Position numbers and translations under genes: made by a program. Below, one piece after another: positions 49,560 through 61,186 of a DNA stretch of 64,000 nt (positions are counted from its first letter, which is position 1; every line of letters begins with the position of its first letter). The notes under the pieces are model-generated. The model worked only from the letters and a program-made list of their open reading frames with translations, was not told the DNA's origin and searched no databases. This DNA comes from Fratercula arctica (taxonomy: Eukaryota > Chordata > Aves > Charadriiformes > Alcidae): NCBI GenBank assembly GCA_947846985.1, contig CANTUZ010000001.1:3286001-3350000 (forward strand), written 5' to 3'.

Positions 49560-50821
49560 GTGAGCACCCAACTTTACCTGTTTTTATTTTATAGTCCCAC
49601 GTTCGCTCCAGCCTGGGTTCATTGTTCGTCACCACTGAGCAGCGCTACACACCCGGTCCCAGACTGAGTGAATTTGGGGCCCAGCGCTAGAAAATTTGAA
49701 AGGAAGGCGGGTCTCCATTTTAAAAAGCCTGTGTTTGTCAGCAGTTACCCCTTAAGAGAGATCTGAGATATCGATAACTGGCATTTTTAGGATTCAACTC
49801 TCCGAGGTTTTCAGCGCTTTTGGCCCGGATCCAGAAGAACACTTATGCGCACGTTTGGCTTGAAGCGTGCGAGCCTTCCCCGTTTGAGTTGTCGCTGTGT
49901 TGTACGAGTGGGGAAACTCTCAAAGTAACTCAGCCCATGACCGCGTTTGGGCCTGAAGCTCATCCGTGCGTGGATGGCAGCACGAGAGCCCCAGCGCAGA
50001 CCTTCAGCTCCAGTGGCTTTCTCATAAGCTCTTGCAGCCTTTGCAGCATTTCCCTTCACGTCCCAGCTCCTGCAGTGGTGCAATTACATCACACCCACTT
50101 CTGCCTTTTTATTTTCTTAAGAGAAATTTTGAGGCCGTGTGGTTCTGGTGAATACCTTGAAAAATTCCACTTAAAAGAGGGGGGAAAAAAAAAAAAAAAA
50201 CAACCCACAACAACAAACTCCACACAATCCAGAAAGGATCTTTAAAATAACTCATTTTGTCTTTACAATACTGACAAAATACAGTCCACTTACTCTTAAC
50301 CAAAAGGAAATAAAAACGATCCACAACGCATACCAATGTTATTATTTTTATTATTATGGTTGGTCTTATAATTAGAAAACAAAGCTAATGCTGCTTCCCT
50401 GAACAGGGGGTAAGTTTTGCTCTAGATGAATAAACCACGGCTCTGCTGAGATATTTAATCAAACTCTGTCTGACTGACGAAACTGGTCCTGAGGGGAAAA
50501 CAAAACAAAACAAAACATGTTCTACATGTTAAAGTCATTAATCTCAGGTGGATTTTAAGTTTCCTGTTCTTTTTCCTCTCTCCCAAATCTTGCTTTCTGC
50601 TCTGTCTCTCACATGTAGAGGACAAAAAGTCGTGTCTGTGCTGGCTCCCATCTGCTCTTGGGAGCAAAGTGATAGTGTTTCACGACCCTCTGCCCGACGT
50701 AGGGCAGGCAAAGGCTTCATGGTAGGGTGAAGCTGATAGGGACAAGCGAACCCAGGGATGAATTTTCCTTTTGCTTCCCATGTCCCTGGGTAGCTCCAGA
50801 ACGTCCTTTCAGCAGGAAGAA
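49560..50821. other. Intergenic sequence between foldback element and CR1
   Basis: This is unique-looking sequence. It includes an A16 run at about 50185-50200 preceded by a short G-run, and a 141-codon plus-strand open frame with no recognisable domain. No gene is called. Confidence 0.5.
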
Positions 50822-51323
50822 GTGTCCAGTTCTGGGCTCCCCAGTTCCAGAAGGACAGGGAACTGCTGGAGAGAGTCCAGCAGAGGCTGCAAAGATGCTG
50901 AGGGGACTGGAGCATCTCTGTGCTGAGGAAAGGCTGAGAGCCCTGGGGCTGTTCCGCCTGGAGAAGAGCAGACTGAGAGGGGATCTCATCAATGCTCAGC
51001 AAGAGCTACAGGGCGGGGGGGAAGAGGATGGGGCCAGACTCTTCTCAGTGGTGCCCAGTGACAGGACAAGGGGCAACAGGCACAAACTGGAACATGGGAA
51101 ATTCCATCTCAACATGAGGAAAAACTTCTTTCCTGTGAGGGTGGCAGAGCCCTGGCACAGGCTGCCCAGAGAGGTGGTGGAGTCTCCGTCTCTGGAGACA
51201 TTCCAAACCCGCCTGGACACGTTCCTGTGCCACCTGCTCTGGGTGACCCTGCTCTGGCAGGGGGTTGGACTGGATGGTCTCCAGAGGTCCCTTCCAACCC
51301 CTGCCATGCTGTGATTCTGTGAT
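50822..51323 (+). repeat. CR1 LINE 3' end (distinct subtype)
   Basis: This is a plus-strand CR1 tail. It encodes remnants such as EERLRALGLFRLEKSRLRGD, DRTRGNRHKLEHGKFHLNMR and [20 protein letters not shown]. It ends with the 3' UTR and the terminal repeat gtgattctgtgat at 51311-51323. The 3' UTR wording (the stretch after TFLCHLLWV) differs from the other CR1 copies in the window, so it belongs to another subfamily. The reading frame is open for about 195 codons, but this is a 5'-truncated LINE fragment, not a host gene. Confidence 0.93.
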
Positions 51324-51920
51324 CTTCCCCCAGCAGGTAGCTCACAGCTGGGCAGCACAAGCCCAACTCATTTGGAGGATGCTAATGGTTGTCTGCAGGG
51401 ATCTGTTTTCTTGCAGGAAAAGGGATGGTCCCTCAGGGACTCTTTTATCACTTTCCTGACAAAAGCACTGTTAATTGTATTCAGATTTTTGCCTCCTTTC
51501 CCCACCCCCCTTCCCCTCAACAAGGGCTTTTGTAGCTGCACATGAAGCGCTCACGGGCTGCCTGCTTTAGCATGATTAAGATACTTTCCATTTTGCGGAT
51601 GAAACTAAACAATCAGATGGGAATTTTCTATAATGAATGTCGTTTGCCTACCTTGGGGAGCAACCTAAATGATAAAAAACTGGAAGAGGGTGAGGATGGG
51701 GAGGGAATTAATCAAAAAATATAAAGCCAGCTGGATGCACGCAAGGTCTAAATCCTCAGATTTGGAAATAGCATTAAGTCAAAACTGTTTTATTAAACCA
51801 CAGACATTTTTTTCAAATTAATAAATGCTACAAAGCCACCGACATAATACTTTTCAAGATAGCTTGCCCTTTTCCCTCAGGGGTAATATTGTAATATTTT
51901 GAAATAATAGTATTTATGGG

Positions 51921-51952
51921 AGTATATCAGCAGTATATCAGAGTATATCAGT
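51921..51952. repeat. Short tandem repeat of agtatatca
   Basis: Three near-identical copies of agtatatcag lie in succession, with periods of about 11 and 10 bp, in an AT-rich context. Confidence 0.7.
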
Positions 51953-51960
51953 ATTTTCCC

Positions 51961-52023
51961 AGCTAGTGTAAATCAGGAGAGCTGTGTAGTAGGACATGGA
52001 GCTGGGCCAAACTACACCAGCTG
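51961..52023. repeat. Decayed inverted repeat, same type as the 45.57-kb hairpin
   Basis: The left half reads cagctagtgtaaatca and the right half reads aaactacaccagctg, whose reverse complement is cagctggtgtagttt. The shared core cagct.gtgta on both sides matches the arms of the hairpin at 45571-45611. This suggests two copies of one old interspersed element whose name I cannot assign. Confidence 0.4.
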
Positions 52024-55000
52024 TTAGGATGTGGCAGGGCATGTTATGAGAGAGGGAACTGTAGCATCACCCGGCAGAGGTATTCACAATAATTAAAGCC
52101 ATTTCATTCAGAAGCTGAAAGACCTCAGTGTTTCGGAGCAAAGCCTTGAAAACTGGTTGCTGAGGGCCTGGGGAGGGAAGGAGGCTGGTACATGAAGATC
52201 TTGCCCTGCCATTAGGGATACATTTTCCTTGCAAAACTGATTTGCGACAAATGTTCTCCCAAATATCTTTCAGGCCACACACGCACAGAAAATCATTTGG
52301 CAGCTACTTTTTGGTCTCCTGCTGCACCAAGCATTGCAGTTGAGAGCAAGGAAACTTCTCTTTCCTGGTCCCTCTGTGCTTTGCTGCTGATGCCAGGAGA
52401 AAAGCATCAGAGCCAGGGTGCAAGGAGCAAGATGCACCATGAGTCGTTCCACCAGTACGGTCCCATGTTATAGATTCTCGTTTTATTCCTAGTTTGTATT
52501 AGAAGGAAAAGAAAACAGAAAGCGCTCCGATAGAAAGCCATTTTCTGAAAAATTAGAAAATGCCACTCCATCAGGAGGGAGATGACACTAATTTGCTGGA
52601 TGAAGCAGGGCTGTGTAACAAGGGAGGCTGCAGTTTATCAGACCTTGCCCTGTGCATGGCTCTCGTCCGGGTAAGGCTCATCACCCTGGGCACATTGCTA
52701 ATGCAGGGCGCAGCCACACTAGAGAAGGACCCTGAAACACAGGAGTTATAGCAAAACCAGTGTAAAGGCGTTAATTCATAGACCAACAGCCTAGGACATG
52801 GGCTGGGGCCCATGAGCTTCTTTCTTAGCTGAAAGAAACAAAATTCACACAAAGCTCATGACGGATTATCTAGAGCGGAGATTTTGAGCCTGGCTGCCCC
52901 AAAATGCAAACCTCCAAACACTGCAGCCATTTCAGTTCAGCATCTTCAGCAACAGACAGATGTGGGCAGAGGCAAACACAAAGTGTGAGGTACCACCAGG
53001 GCTAAAGGTCTGCTGAGGGATCACTTCCCACCTGATGGACCTGCAGATGCCCGGTAGGCTTGCTCGTGTCTTTTCATGCTCTGAAAAGTTATGGTTTCTT
53101 CTGACATGGGAAAAGCAGCTGAGGAACACGGGCCTGACGGTGGAGTGAAATGCAGCTGAAAACAATGTGCATATAGAGAATTTCTTCCATCTCGCTATTT
53201 TTTCGCCAAGCAGAAAGACTCAGGACATCAGCAAGGGAGCAAGAAAAAGAGTCATTACAGAATAGCATTGAAATGCTCAAATTTTTCTTTGGTCAGAACA
53301 TCCCTGCCTTGTTGGCTTCATCAGAAACTGGAAATAAAAATAAAATTCCTTAAAAGAATGAAAGTAGAGCATTTCTTTACATATCAAACGAAGGCAAATT
53401 CTGGCTTTGGAGAGCAGTGGGATTTGTGCCACCAGCCTGTCTGCATGTCAGCCTATAGACACCCACCGCTCATCACACCGCACTGTGGAGACATTTTAGT
53501 CCACCAGCTTTTATGGGGTGACAATAACACAAACCACTGACAAACTACCAAAGGCCTCTTTTTGCCTGCTCGTGGCTGGGGGAGGGAAGGAGGCGAGGAA
53601 ACCAAACTCGTTACAGCAAAGCAAAGTAGCTAAGGAGTATAAAATATGTATAATTTTGCTCTATAGCCTGCAATGCTTTTCTCCTCCAGCTCTCAGGGCT
53701 GCTCAGAGACATGTCAAAGGCAGTTGCCTCCTAGAGAGCAGCTGGGTGGGAAAAAAAGGGGATTTGGAGGAAGACTGCGGTGTTACGGACATATTTCCCC
53801 CAAGGAAAGTGGCACTGTCCTCCCCCATTTGTGCATGAGTAATTTTTTGGCTGTTTACAGCACTTTGCTTGGGGAATGGCATGCCCAAAAATGACCTGAA
53901 GGACCTCGCCGGCTCTGCTGCCTTCTGCTCCTGGAGCAGACATCCTTCTCCAACATCACTTTCCTGACATAGGAATACCCTATGGATACCCATTTGCTGG
54001 ATACCCATTGCAAAAAAAAAAAAAAACAAAATAGAGCAAGAAAGGGAACCTAACCTCAGCTAAAGCTTCCAACGCAACATGCAGGAGCGAGGAGCAAACC
54101 ACCCATGAGATATATTAATCATATTTGTTCTTATGCTCCTTGGGGGCACCGGGATATTTTACTGATGAGAGTGATCGCTGACATTAAAACCAAAACAGGA
54201 ACAGTGACTCTTCCTTTCTCCAAGTGCTCTGTTCCATGGTCTTGACTGTATCTTGGCTAATTCTGCTCAGAATGAAGAGGCTGGGGAGACAGGGAATAAA
54301 GGAACTTATCTATCCCACGCCAGCGAGTGCCTCAATCCATGCTCTTCTCCCATTCTTGGGAGGGAAAGCAGGGTTGCTTTCCAAGTAGGAAAGTGAAACA
54401 TAATAATCTAACATTTTGCTGTTGCACCAGTAACTTCAGCATTTATTTCATACTATTGTTAATGCTTGTTTATAATATATAGATATATTTATGTAGGAAG
54501 TAGAGTAGACGAAAGCGCGAGATATATCTTATAAATATTTCTGTATGTCCGCATACAAAAGAAAATATGTACAGCCACAGATAGTGGTTCTCTGCTATGT
54601 CAGGGAAGGGCCATGCGAAAGACTGACACGTTCCCACTCCTTCCTGCTGGGAATAGCTGCTGCCCTGCATGGCCGGACTCCCTACAGCCAGCACCGCACC
54701 CGCTCTGCTCTCTGTAGTTTCTTGGGACTGGGTCAATAGTTTTGCAGGGGGAAAAGAGGCAGCGGCACATTTCCCTAAGGACTTGATGGCCCAATGGGGC
54801 AGAACATCAGTGACTAAGGGCATCACACCCAAAGGGCAAGAGAGAAAGAGAGCAGGAGCTGTGTTTTTTTTTTACTTTTCCCTCTGGATTTTGACTTAAC
54901 TTTGTTACTTTACCCTAACAGCTCCACTATGATCTCGTGGACCCCATAAAGCCCTTCTCATGGTACACTATTCTCACTGCCTCTGGGATCCCGTGGGGGT

Positions 55001-55465
55001 TCTTGCACAGCTGAATTTGAAACCCCATCCAGCCTGGAAAAATCACGGACAGCTTTTCCCACAGCAGTTAACTTGAGAGCCGCAGACCTGCATAAAAGAA
55101 AGGTTAAAATGAGTCGTTCATTTCAGGGGATTGACCTGAAATCTTTCCACCTTTATCATCTGGAGTGGATGCTTCCATGATAAAAATTAAGTCTTTGGCA
55201 GCAAAAGCAGTTATTGCTGAAAAGTGGTGGCATTTTCCCTTCTGGGATGGTCCTAATGCAGACTCAGTACCTGCACTAGAAGGCATAGGCAGGCGTGAGC
55301 CTTAGGTATTTTGAAACAAGAGTCTTGTCTCTTCCCCGGGGAAAGTTTCTACTTTTGTTTCTCAAAATACTAAGGCACTTGATGGCCAGATGTCATTGGC
55401 AACCATAGGAAATATTATGGAAGAAGATACTATCCCAAATGAGTTTTTGTCTTCTCAGAGTGTGT

Positions 55466-55692
55466 TTTATTGGTGGGGGGAAACATTCGTGGGTTGGTTG
55501 TTTGGGTTTTTTTTTTTAAGGGTCTTATTTTTACCGGTGTGATTGTTGTTTTTCTTTCCCTCCTACCATCTTTCTTCAAGTCTGTGTCTTTACAAGATAA
55601 ATGACGTCTAGTCGGGGAAATGTTTTCTCTTCTCTGGACGGTGCTGGGGTTGCCGCTGGTGTCTCAGCTCCCGGGTGGAGAGAGGAGGGTTT
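55466..55692 (-). other. WNT11: Probable proximal 3' UTR of WNT11 with candidate poly(A) signal
   Basis: This is the stretch after the WNT11 stop codon on the minus strand. The first canonical AATAAA I see on that strand is at 55471-55466 (TTTATT on the plus strand), about 220 nt past the stop. The true 3' UTR may be longer, since further TTTATT strings occur near 54440. No cDNA evidence is available. Confidence 0.4.
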
Positions 55693-55867
55693 TCATTTGC
55701 ACACATATCTCTCGACAGTCCGCTCGCACTTTTTACAGGTCACGTAGCAGCACCAGTGGTACTTGCAGTGGCATCGCTCCACAACTTTGTCCATGTAGGG
55801 GTTGTAGCCTCGGCCGCAGCACATCAAGTCGCAGCTGTCGCTCCCGTTGGAGGTCTTGTTGCATTGC
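55693..55867 (-). CDS. WNT11: WNT11 terminal coding exon (C-terminal 57 codons)
   Basis: This exon encodes the C-terminus of a secreted Wnt glycoprotein ligand. WNT11 is known for Frizzled-mediated, largely non-canonical signalling in gastrulation, heart and kidney development. Read on the minus strand, the exon opens with one base that completes a split codon. It then encodes 57 residues and a TGA stop. The residues include the motifs [25 protein letters not shown] and [14 protein letters not shown], and 11 cysteines at exon residues 2, 12, 16, 17, 32, 34, 39, 40, 44, 47 and 56. This is the disulfide-rich Wnt C-terminal domain. Two potential N-glycosylation sequons (NKT, NGS) lie near its start. 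The [10 protein letters not shown] ending matches WNT11 as I remember it; a WNT11B paralogue is the main alternative. A normal WNT11 is about 354 residues, so roughly five sixths of the protein is encoded outside the window, at higher coordinates. No break or frameshift is seen. The open frame running on upstream to 56130 is intron read-through. Confidence 0.93.
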
Positions 55868-55892
55868 CTGGAAGAAAGAAAATGCCGTGAGC
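55868..55892 (-). promoter_or_regulatory. WNT11: Splice acceptor of the last WNT11 intron
   Basis: On the minus strand the sequence reads ctcacggcattttctttcttccag immediately before the exon. It has the AG at 55869-55868, a pyrimidine-rich tract and a possible branch-point-like ctcac. The split-codon phase matches the reading frame of the exon. Confidence 0.85.
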
Positions 55893-58800
55893 AAGCGCAA
55901 ATCCCTGCAGGGCTTTCCAAACCGCTGCCCTGCGGTGGTGGCTGGAGTCTGACAGCTCTGCAAGGCATCAGGTGAAGCCAGAATGGTTGCATCCCAGCTG
56001 CAGAGAGCACATGGCAGGGATGAGCACCCAGCCAAGGAGCCCTCCGCACCTGCAAGGGAGGCAGGGAGAGTCCCAGGGCTGCACTCACATCACCTGCTTC
56101 CATGCCCAGGATTGCACTTCCATCACCCAAAATAACATTAAGCTCCTGTCCTGACTCTCAGTTCAGTCTCAGCGGCATTTAGGCTGCTATCAGTGAGGGC
56201 AGGTAGGGCTTAGTTCCCGTACAGGCAGACAAGCAAAGCTATCATGGTACCTCCACCAAAGCAAAACCTCATAGTCCCTAGCAATCTGTATTCCCAAGCA
56301 GGCTCCAAAGCTGTCTGAAAGGAGATGGGAGAAGATGATACCCTAAAGAACAAACACTGGTGTTTGTCCAATGCTACCTACCCTGAAAAGGACGGAGGAG
56401 GAACCCTGCAGCCACAGACTATTTGCACAGGCTCCGTGCCAACGATCCCGGGCTGGGAAAGCTCCCGAGCAGCCTGTTACAGCCACAATCCAGCCCTGAC
56501 CCTATCAGAGAAATCACAACCGATACTCGCAAGGCCGGACTCTGCGCTTTTCGCTCCCCGCCCCCCCCCCCGCCCCCGAATGTCCCCCAGTATGACACAA
56601 GCAGACGGGTAGCTGGCCCTATACCACCCCACACCCTGACCCAGGAGCAGGCAGTGTGGCAGGACCCCAGCGTAGGATGACAAGTCGCCAAATATCACAC
56701 GGACTTCCACTGCTTGTTTTGCTTCTGCTTTTAATTAAAGCCAGACTTGCTGGGATAAGTTGAACATTGTGTGGGGTTCCCTCACTTTGTCTGCTTGCAA
56801 GCGGCTGGTTTGAGGGTTTCAGATGTAACTCATGAATTGGAGACTCTCTTTCATTGATCATGGATCACAGCCATTCTCAAACACCAGCTATCTCATTCTC
56901 CTAAATTATGTCAAGTTGGGTCATTGGACATGACAGCGCAACAGGCATTGACTTTTGGATGAGATGAACCATGTCGTAGAGGTGCCATTTGTCCATGGGC
57001 TGTAAAGATAGCCCAGGGTGGAAGTGTTCGTGTTTGGTCAGATGCTCAGCTGGACACTAGCGCTCAGATCTCATGATGCACCCAACACCAGGGGGCTGTG
57101 AACCTGATGGAGTCTTGAAACTACCATAAGAAAGGCACTTTGGAGAGTGGGGGGATTTCTGACATCTCTCCTAAACCTTATTCTGTATGGCTATTTTGGA
57201 CAGAAACAATCTAAGGCTGGTTTGGGGCAGGGAAAGGAGAGAGGAGCATGAGTCGGACTCGAGCAGAGCACTCCGTTAATAGATGAAAACAAATCCATGA
57301 GATTTATAGGAATTCCTCGTGAGGTAATGCTTTAGGAGAAGTTACGGGATTAATGAGGTGTTGAGATTTTGTTCTTGTTCTTCCTTTATTTTTTTCTGAC
57401 TCAGGCGGGCCCCCTGTTTGTTATTTCTGACTCGCATTCCTCCCCAGGTCCAGTGTTTAAAGGCCACCCCCCCTCCTCCCCCTCATTCGGGAGTGTGTGT
57501 AAATATTTACAAACCTTTGAAAGCCTCTACCAAAGCTGAAGTCTGCAACCACACTGAGCGTGTTTGCCTAACGCTGAACCAAAGGCGTTGTTATTGCCCC
57601 TGCGAGCCGGGGCCCCTTCGCCAGGAAACCTCCAAATGACTCCTCATAAATGTATTAGTAAATGCATTAAATATTAAGAGCAAAGGTTCAAATATAGGCG
57701 TGTTGACATTAGAAGAAGGGAGGGTATTTGACAACCTTACTCAGCTTCACCGGTGGATGGAAAGGTTGTTGCCCGGAGGTTCACCTAGGGAGGATGGGGA
57801 GTCTGCAGAAGCACGGTGATGGATGTGCAGTGCATCCGTGCCACCTCGTGCTGAGACCTCATCAAAATGGCCAAGAAGAGGAATACGGGTCCATTCTGAC
57901 TCTAGCTCACCACTGAGGACATTCATTCCTCAAATGTACAAGGCACCCAACAGTTAAATTTACCCCATTCCAATAGAGAGCAAAACTCTTCTACCTGCTG
58001 TGTTGAGACCTGGGAATCTCCCTTTCCTTGCACCCACTCCTGGGGTTTGCAACAAAAAAGTGGGTCTACTAGGAGATACACCTTTTCATAGCTGTCCCCA
58101 TCCTACCCAGCCTGAAATAGAGAAAGGAAAAAACCAAAATCTTAGCTAAAAAATCCCCTAGCTTCCCTCAGTTTTGGATAAAGGAACAGCAACCTTCTGA
58201 ATGAATGGGTTGAATAGCCAAAACAAAGCTTTTGACCCCATCCTGAACCTAAATGGGCTTCTAAAAAACTTTCCCAACAATGCCACTAACCGGAGATTTT
58301 GTTTTCTGTTTTAAAGCCTGGGCCTGGATGAATTATCTTTCTTTTTCTTTAAACAAGCTGAAACGGACGTAGCTTCTCAGTTGTATCTATACATACAAAA
58401 AGCAAGTGGGGGAAGACAAAGGAGACCAAAGACCAGAGTTTACCCACAGAAGCTGCCCCCGAGCATCTGCTTTCAGAGCCCACGGCTGCGATCTCACCAG
58501 GCTCCCTGCTGATGGGTTAAGTTCAATCTCATTTGTTTTGGGCCTGGTCCAGCACGATTCCAGCAACTCCGAGAAATGCCCTCCTCCCGAGCCTCGGAGA
58601 GAAAATACGAAGGCAGGCGATTGCATCTTAACACAACACCGTAACCTCTACAAGCACTTGGAAGACCGGTGAAAAACGATGCTTCAGCCGTAATCCCAGC
58701 CAAGGTCCTGGCTCAGGAACAGGCTTTCACATTGTCACACTGCTTTTTCCTTCTTTATTCAAGCAGGGGGGAGGTCAGCCCTGCTGACTGGACAAATCCC

Positions 58801-59879
58801 ACTTAATACGCCTGTCCAAAATCTCCCCTTTCCAGCCCTCATTTGCGGAAACGTTGCAGTACATTGCTCCCTGAGCCCAAACAGCTTCATCACAGGGGTG
58901 GATCCTCGGCAGAGATGGTGAAGGACATCCCAGCACTTGTAAGAGTCTTTCCCCAGATGGAGAGGCTGAGCCATCTCACAGTTACCCCCTGGGGGATTTT
59001 CATTTTAAAAACTATGGGGAGATGTCACATTTAATTTCATTGTGGATCCCAGTTCACTACTGTCCCATCGGCAGATATAAGGATATTTTTTGGTTGCCCA
59101 GCTGGCATCTGAGAGCCAAACTGAGGCCAACTCTGTTCTGTGTCACCCACAATAATGACATATGATGACAGGGATGGGCCAGATGTCCACTGGAACCTCA
59201 CTGCATCAGTCCTATTAATAAGTGGAAGCTGCTTATAAGTACGTTAGAAGTCATTCTGGGTGACAGCAACTGCCTGCTTGGCCTAGTACGTCTCCCAATG
59301 GCTGTGGGAGACGCTGTTTAGGGAGGAAAATACAAATCTGGCCACTTTCTGTAGTCCTTTTCCTCATACACCACCAGCACCTGGGCTGTTGTATCAGGGA
59401 TGGTAGAAGGTATGTTCCTACCTAGACATCTTATTATCCCCTTGTGGACAACTTGGCCATGGGTTTGACTCATCCCTTTCTGACCTCAGGGAAACCATCT
59501 GCCTCCAAGGACTCCAGCAACCACAAGTACCAGAAGACAGTACTGCTGTGTAAAGAAGTAATTTATTTTATCTCCTTTAAATCAAATTCCTGTTCATTTC
59601 TTTAGTGCCCCTAGTGCCTCTTGCACCGGTAACCTCAAGTTGTACAGCAGTATATAAAAGAAAGAAAAAATAATTCAAATCCCCCAGGAGGTATGGAACA
59701 CAATGGACATTGGCTAAAAATACATCACAGTGCACAACTTCATATGAGATTTTGAGGGCAGGATCTTAACTACTTTTAAATTGCTTTCTCATCCACAAGG
59801 AACGACTAGAGACTGACACTGAACAACTGTACGAAAGAGAGTTATCAATAGTGTATGTCAGCGAGGAGATGTCAAGGGA
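55893..59879 (-). other. WNT11: WNT11 last intron, proximal part
   Basis: This stretch lies between the last coding exon and an ancient CR1. I looked on the minus strand for WNT11 hallmarks that earlier exons should carry, such as the CKCHGVSGSC serine-acylation region and the YRWGGC motif, and found neither. A short C-rich tract with one G interruption lies at 56555-56577. A motif-rich block at 57.27-57.70 kb is listed separately. The rest appears to be unique intronic sequence. Confidence 0.6.
57270..57700. promoter_or_regulatory. Candidate intronic regulatory block in WNT11
   Basis: This block is denser in recognisable binding motifs than its surroundings. It has an AP-1/MARE-like tgactcag at 57397-57404 and a 14-bp perfect palindrome tgtaaatatttaca (forkhead-like half sites) at 57498-57511. 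Three bases later comes a TCF/LEF-like cctttgaa at 57514-57521. A nuclear-receptor/HNF4-like caaaggttcaaa is at 57681-57692, and several homeodomain-type TAAT cores are present. There is no repeat signature. A regulatory role is inference from motif content and position only. Confidence 0.25.
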
Positions 59880-60400
59880 GGCCCTGGAACCAGCCTGTAT
59901 TTTCATTAACGAGGAGTAAAGAGTGAGCTTTAAAATTTGTGGATAACGCTGGGGTAAAAAGAGCTGAGAGCATTTTGCGTGAGTGAATTAAAATGCAAAG
60001 TAAGTAACACACTTAGAGACAGATGCAGATAGATGTGGGAATGTTCCCAGGAGAGTCAGAGGAGCAGTTCAGAAAGTAGAAAAGGTCGAAGGAACTGGTT
60101 TAGAGAAGTTTGTAAGAAAAGCTGTCTTCCTATCTATAAAAGATCATTGCAAAAAGGCGCGAGCAGAAATGTTCTTTATATGCAGGGAAAAGAGGACAAG
60201 AAATGATCAGTTTGATTTGAAAAAAAAAAATAAAAAGATAAATTCAGATTAAGAAAAACATAACTCTGAGGATAGTAAAGCCCTGGAACAGGTTATTTAG
60301 GGAAATGGTCATTTAGGGAAATTGAAGACCAGAGTAGACAAACATCTTCAGTAACAGCCCAGGTGGTCTCAGTGCAGTCTCACTCCTAAAAAGAACAGGC
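59880..60400 (+). repeat. Ancient CR1-like LINE 3' fragment
   Basis: This is a strongly diverged LINE tail. Recognisable islands include aggacaagaaatgatcag (the DRTRGNG-coding region of CR1), ttaagaaaaacataactctg (the 'RKNFF' region), ccctggaacaggtta (the 'HWNRLP' region) and agagtagacaaacatcttca (the 'RLD' region near the end of ORF2). The order agrees with CR1 on the plus strand. The 5' part (59880-60090) is weaker, and no octamer tail remains. The copy is much older than the other CR1 pieces here, and may be an amniote-wide CR1/L3-type element. A 15-16 bp direct duplication (atttagggaaat) at about 60295-60327 interrupts it. Confidence 0.6.
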
Positions 60401-60912
60401 TCCATGGTAAATCATTCCCAACACTGATGTTCCCTAACTCCAACCCTGTTTTGATGCAGAGCAACCAAGTACATTTAAGAGAGTTGGCTGACTTTTTTTA
60501 TCCCCTGAATTCACTACCCGCTTCAATTTTACTGTGTGAAATTATTCTTTCCACCAACAAATTCATTATTCACGAATCTGTTCAGGAAACTTTACAGTCA
60601 AATCCAGGTCTCTCAAAGTGGGAAGGATTCAAACTTCCCCAGGGAGCAACCCAGCAAAAGCCCAGGAAAGCAGGGCTGGCCCAACTGCTGAAATGGGCAG
60701 CAGCTACAAGCACATTGCCCTGGCAAAGTTCCTCCACTGCAGGTGGGAGGAACAGAAAGCTGCTATTTTCCTGACTTTCTTTCAGTTTAAACTTCTGGGG
60801 CACTCACAGAAGAATTATTTGCCATTCGTTATTCATCATTTGTTGGATCCCACGAAAAAAGATTGGCACATCTGATAACGGTTCCAAAAATTACTGAATC
60901 ATCACACATGTT
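60401..60912. other. Intronic sequence, no feature seen
   Basis: This is a stretch between two CR1 fragments inside the WNT11 intron. It holds a 115-codon open frame on the plus strand, but nothing in it resembles a known protein or repeat. Confidence 0.5.
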
Positions 60913-61186
60913 ATAGAATCATAGAATCGTAGAACTGTCTAGGTTGGAAGGGACCTTTAACATCATTGAGTCCAATCATCAACCTAACTCTGCCAAAACC
61001 ACCACTAACCCATGTCCCTCAGCACCACATCTACACGTCTTTTAAATCCCTCCAGGGACGGTGACTCAACCACTTCCCTGGGCAGCCTGTTCCAATGCTT
61101 GACAACCCTTTCAGTGAAGATATTTTTCCTAATATCCAATCTAAACCTCCCCTGGCATAACTGGAGGCCATTTCCTCTTGTCCTAA
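60913..61186 (-). repeat. CR1 LINE, 3'-truncated fragment
   Basis: The plus strand opens with atagaatcatagaatcgtag, the reverse complement of the CR1 terminal octamers. It then runs through the CR1 3' UTR into the end of ORF2, which reads in reverse as [20 protein letters not shown], then [20 protein letters not shown]. The fragment breaks off in the region that normally encodes DRTRGNG. The translation is nearly intact across this short end, suggesting moderate age. It lies antisense-oriented relative to the plus strand and in the same direction as WNT11. Confidence 0.92.

Larger units (their letters stand above)
51324..55465. other. Intergenic sequence immediately downstream of WNT11
   Basis: This is mostly unique sequence. 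It includes a three-copy short tandem repeat of agtatatca at 51921-51952, a hairpin-like old repeat at 51961-52023, a short A-run near 54011-54025 and an AT-rich patch near 54470-54540. No coding exon was recognised on either strand. The farther 3' UTR of WNT11 could extend into the right end. Confidence 0.5.

Noticed and set aside
50727..51314. 195-codon plus-strand open frame, the longest in the window
   Set aside because: Its translation is the end of CR1 ORF2 and the CR1 3' UTR; it is a LINE fragment, not a host gene.
55868..56130. Upstream extension of the WNT11 open frame
   Set aside because: The sequence before 55867 loses all Wnt similarity at a clean splice acceptor, so it is intron.
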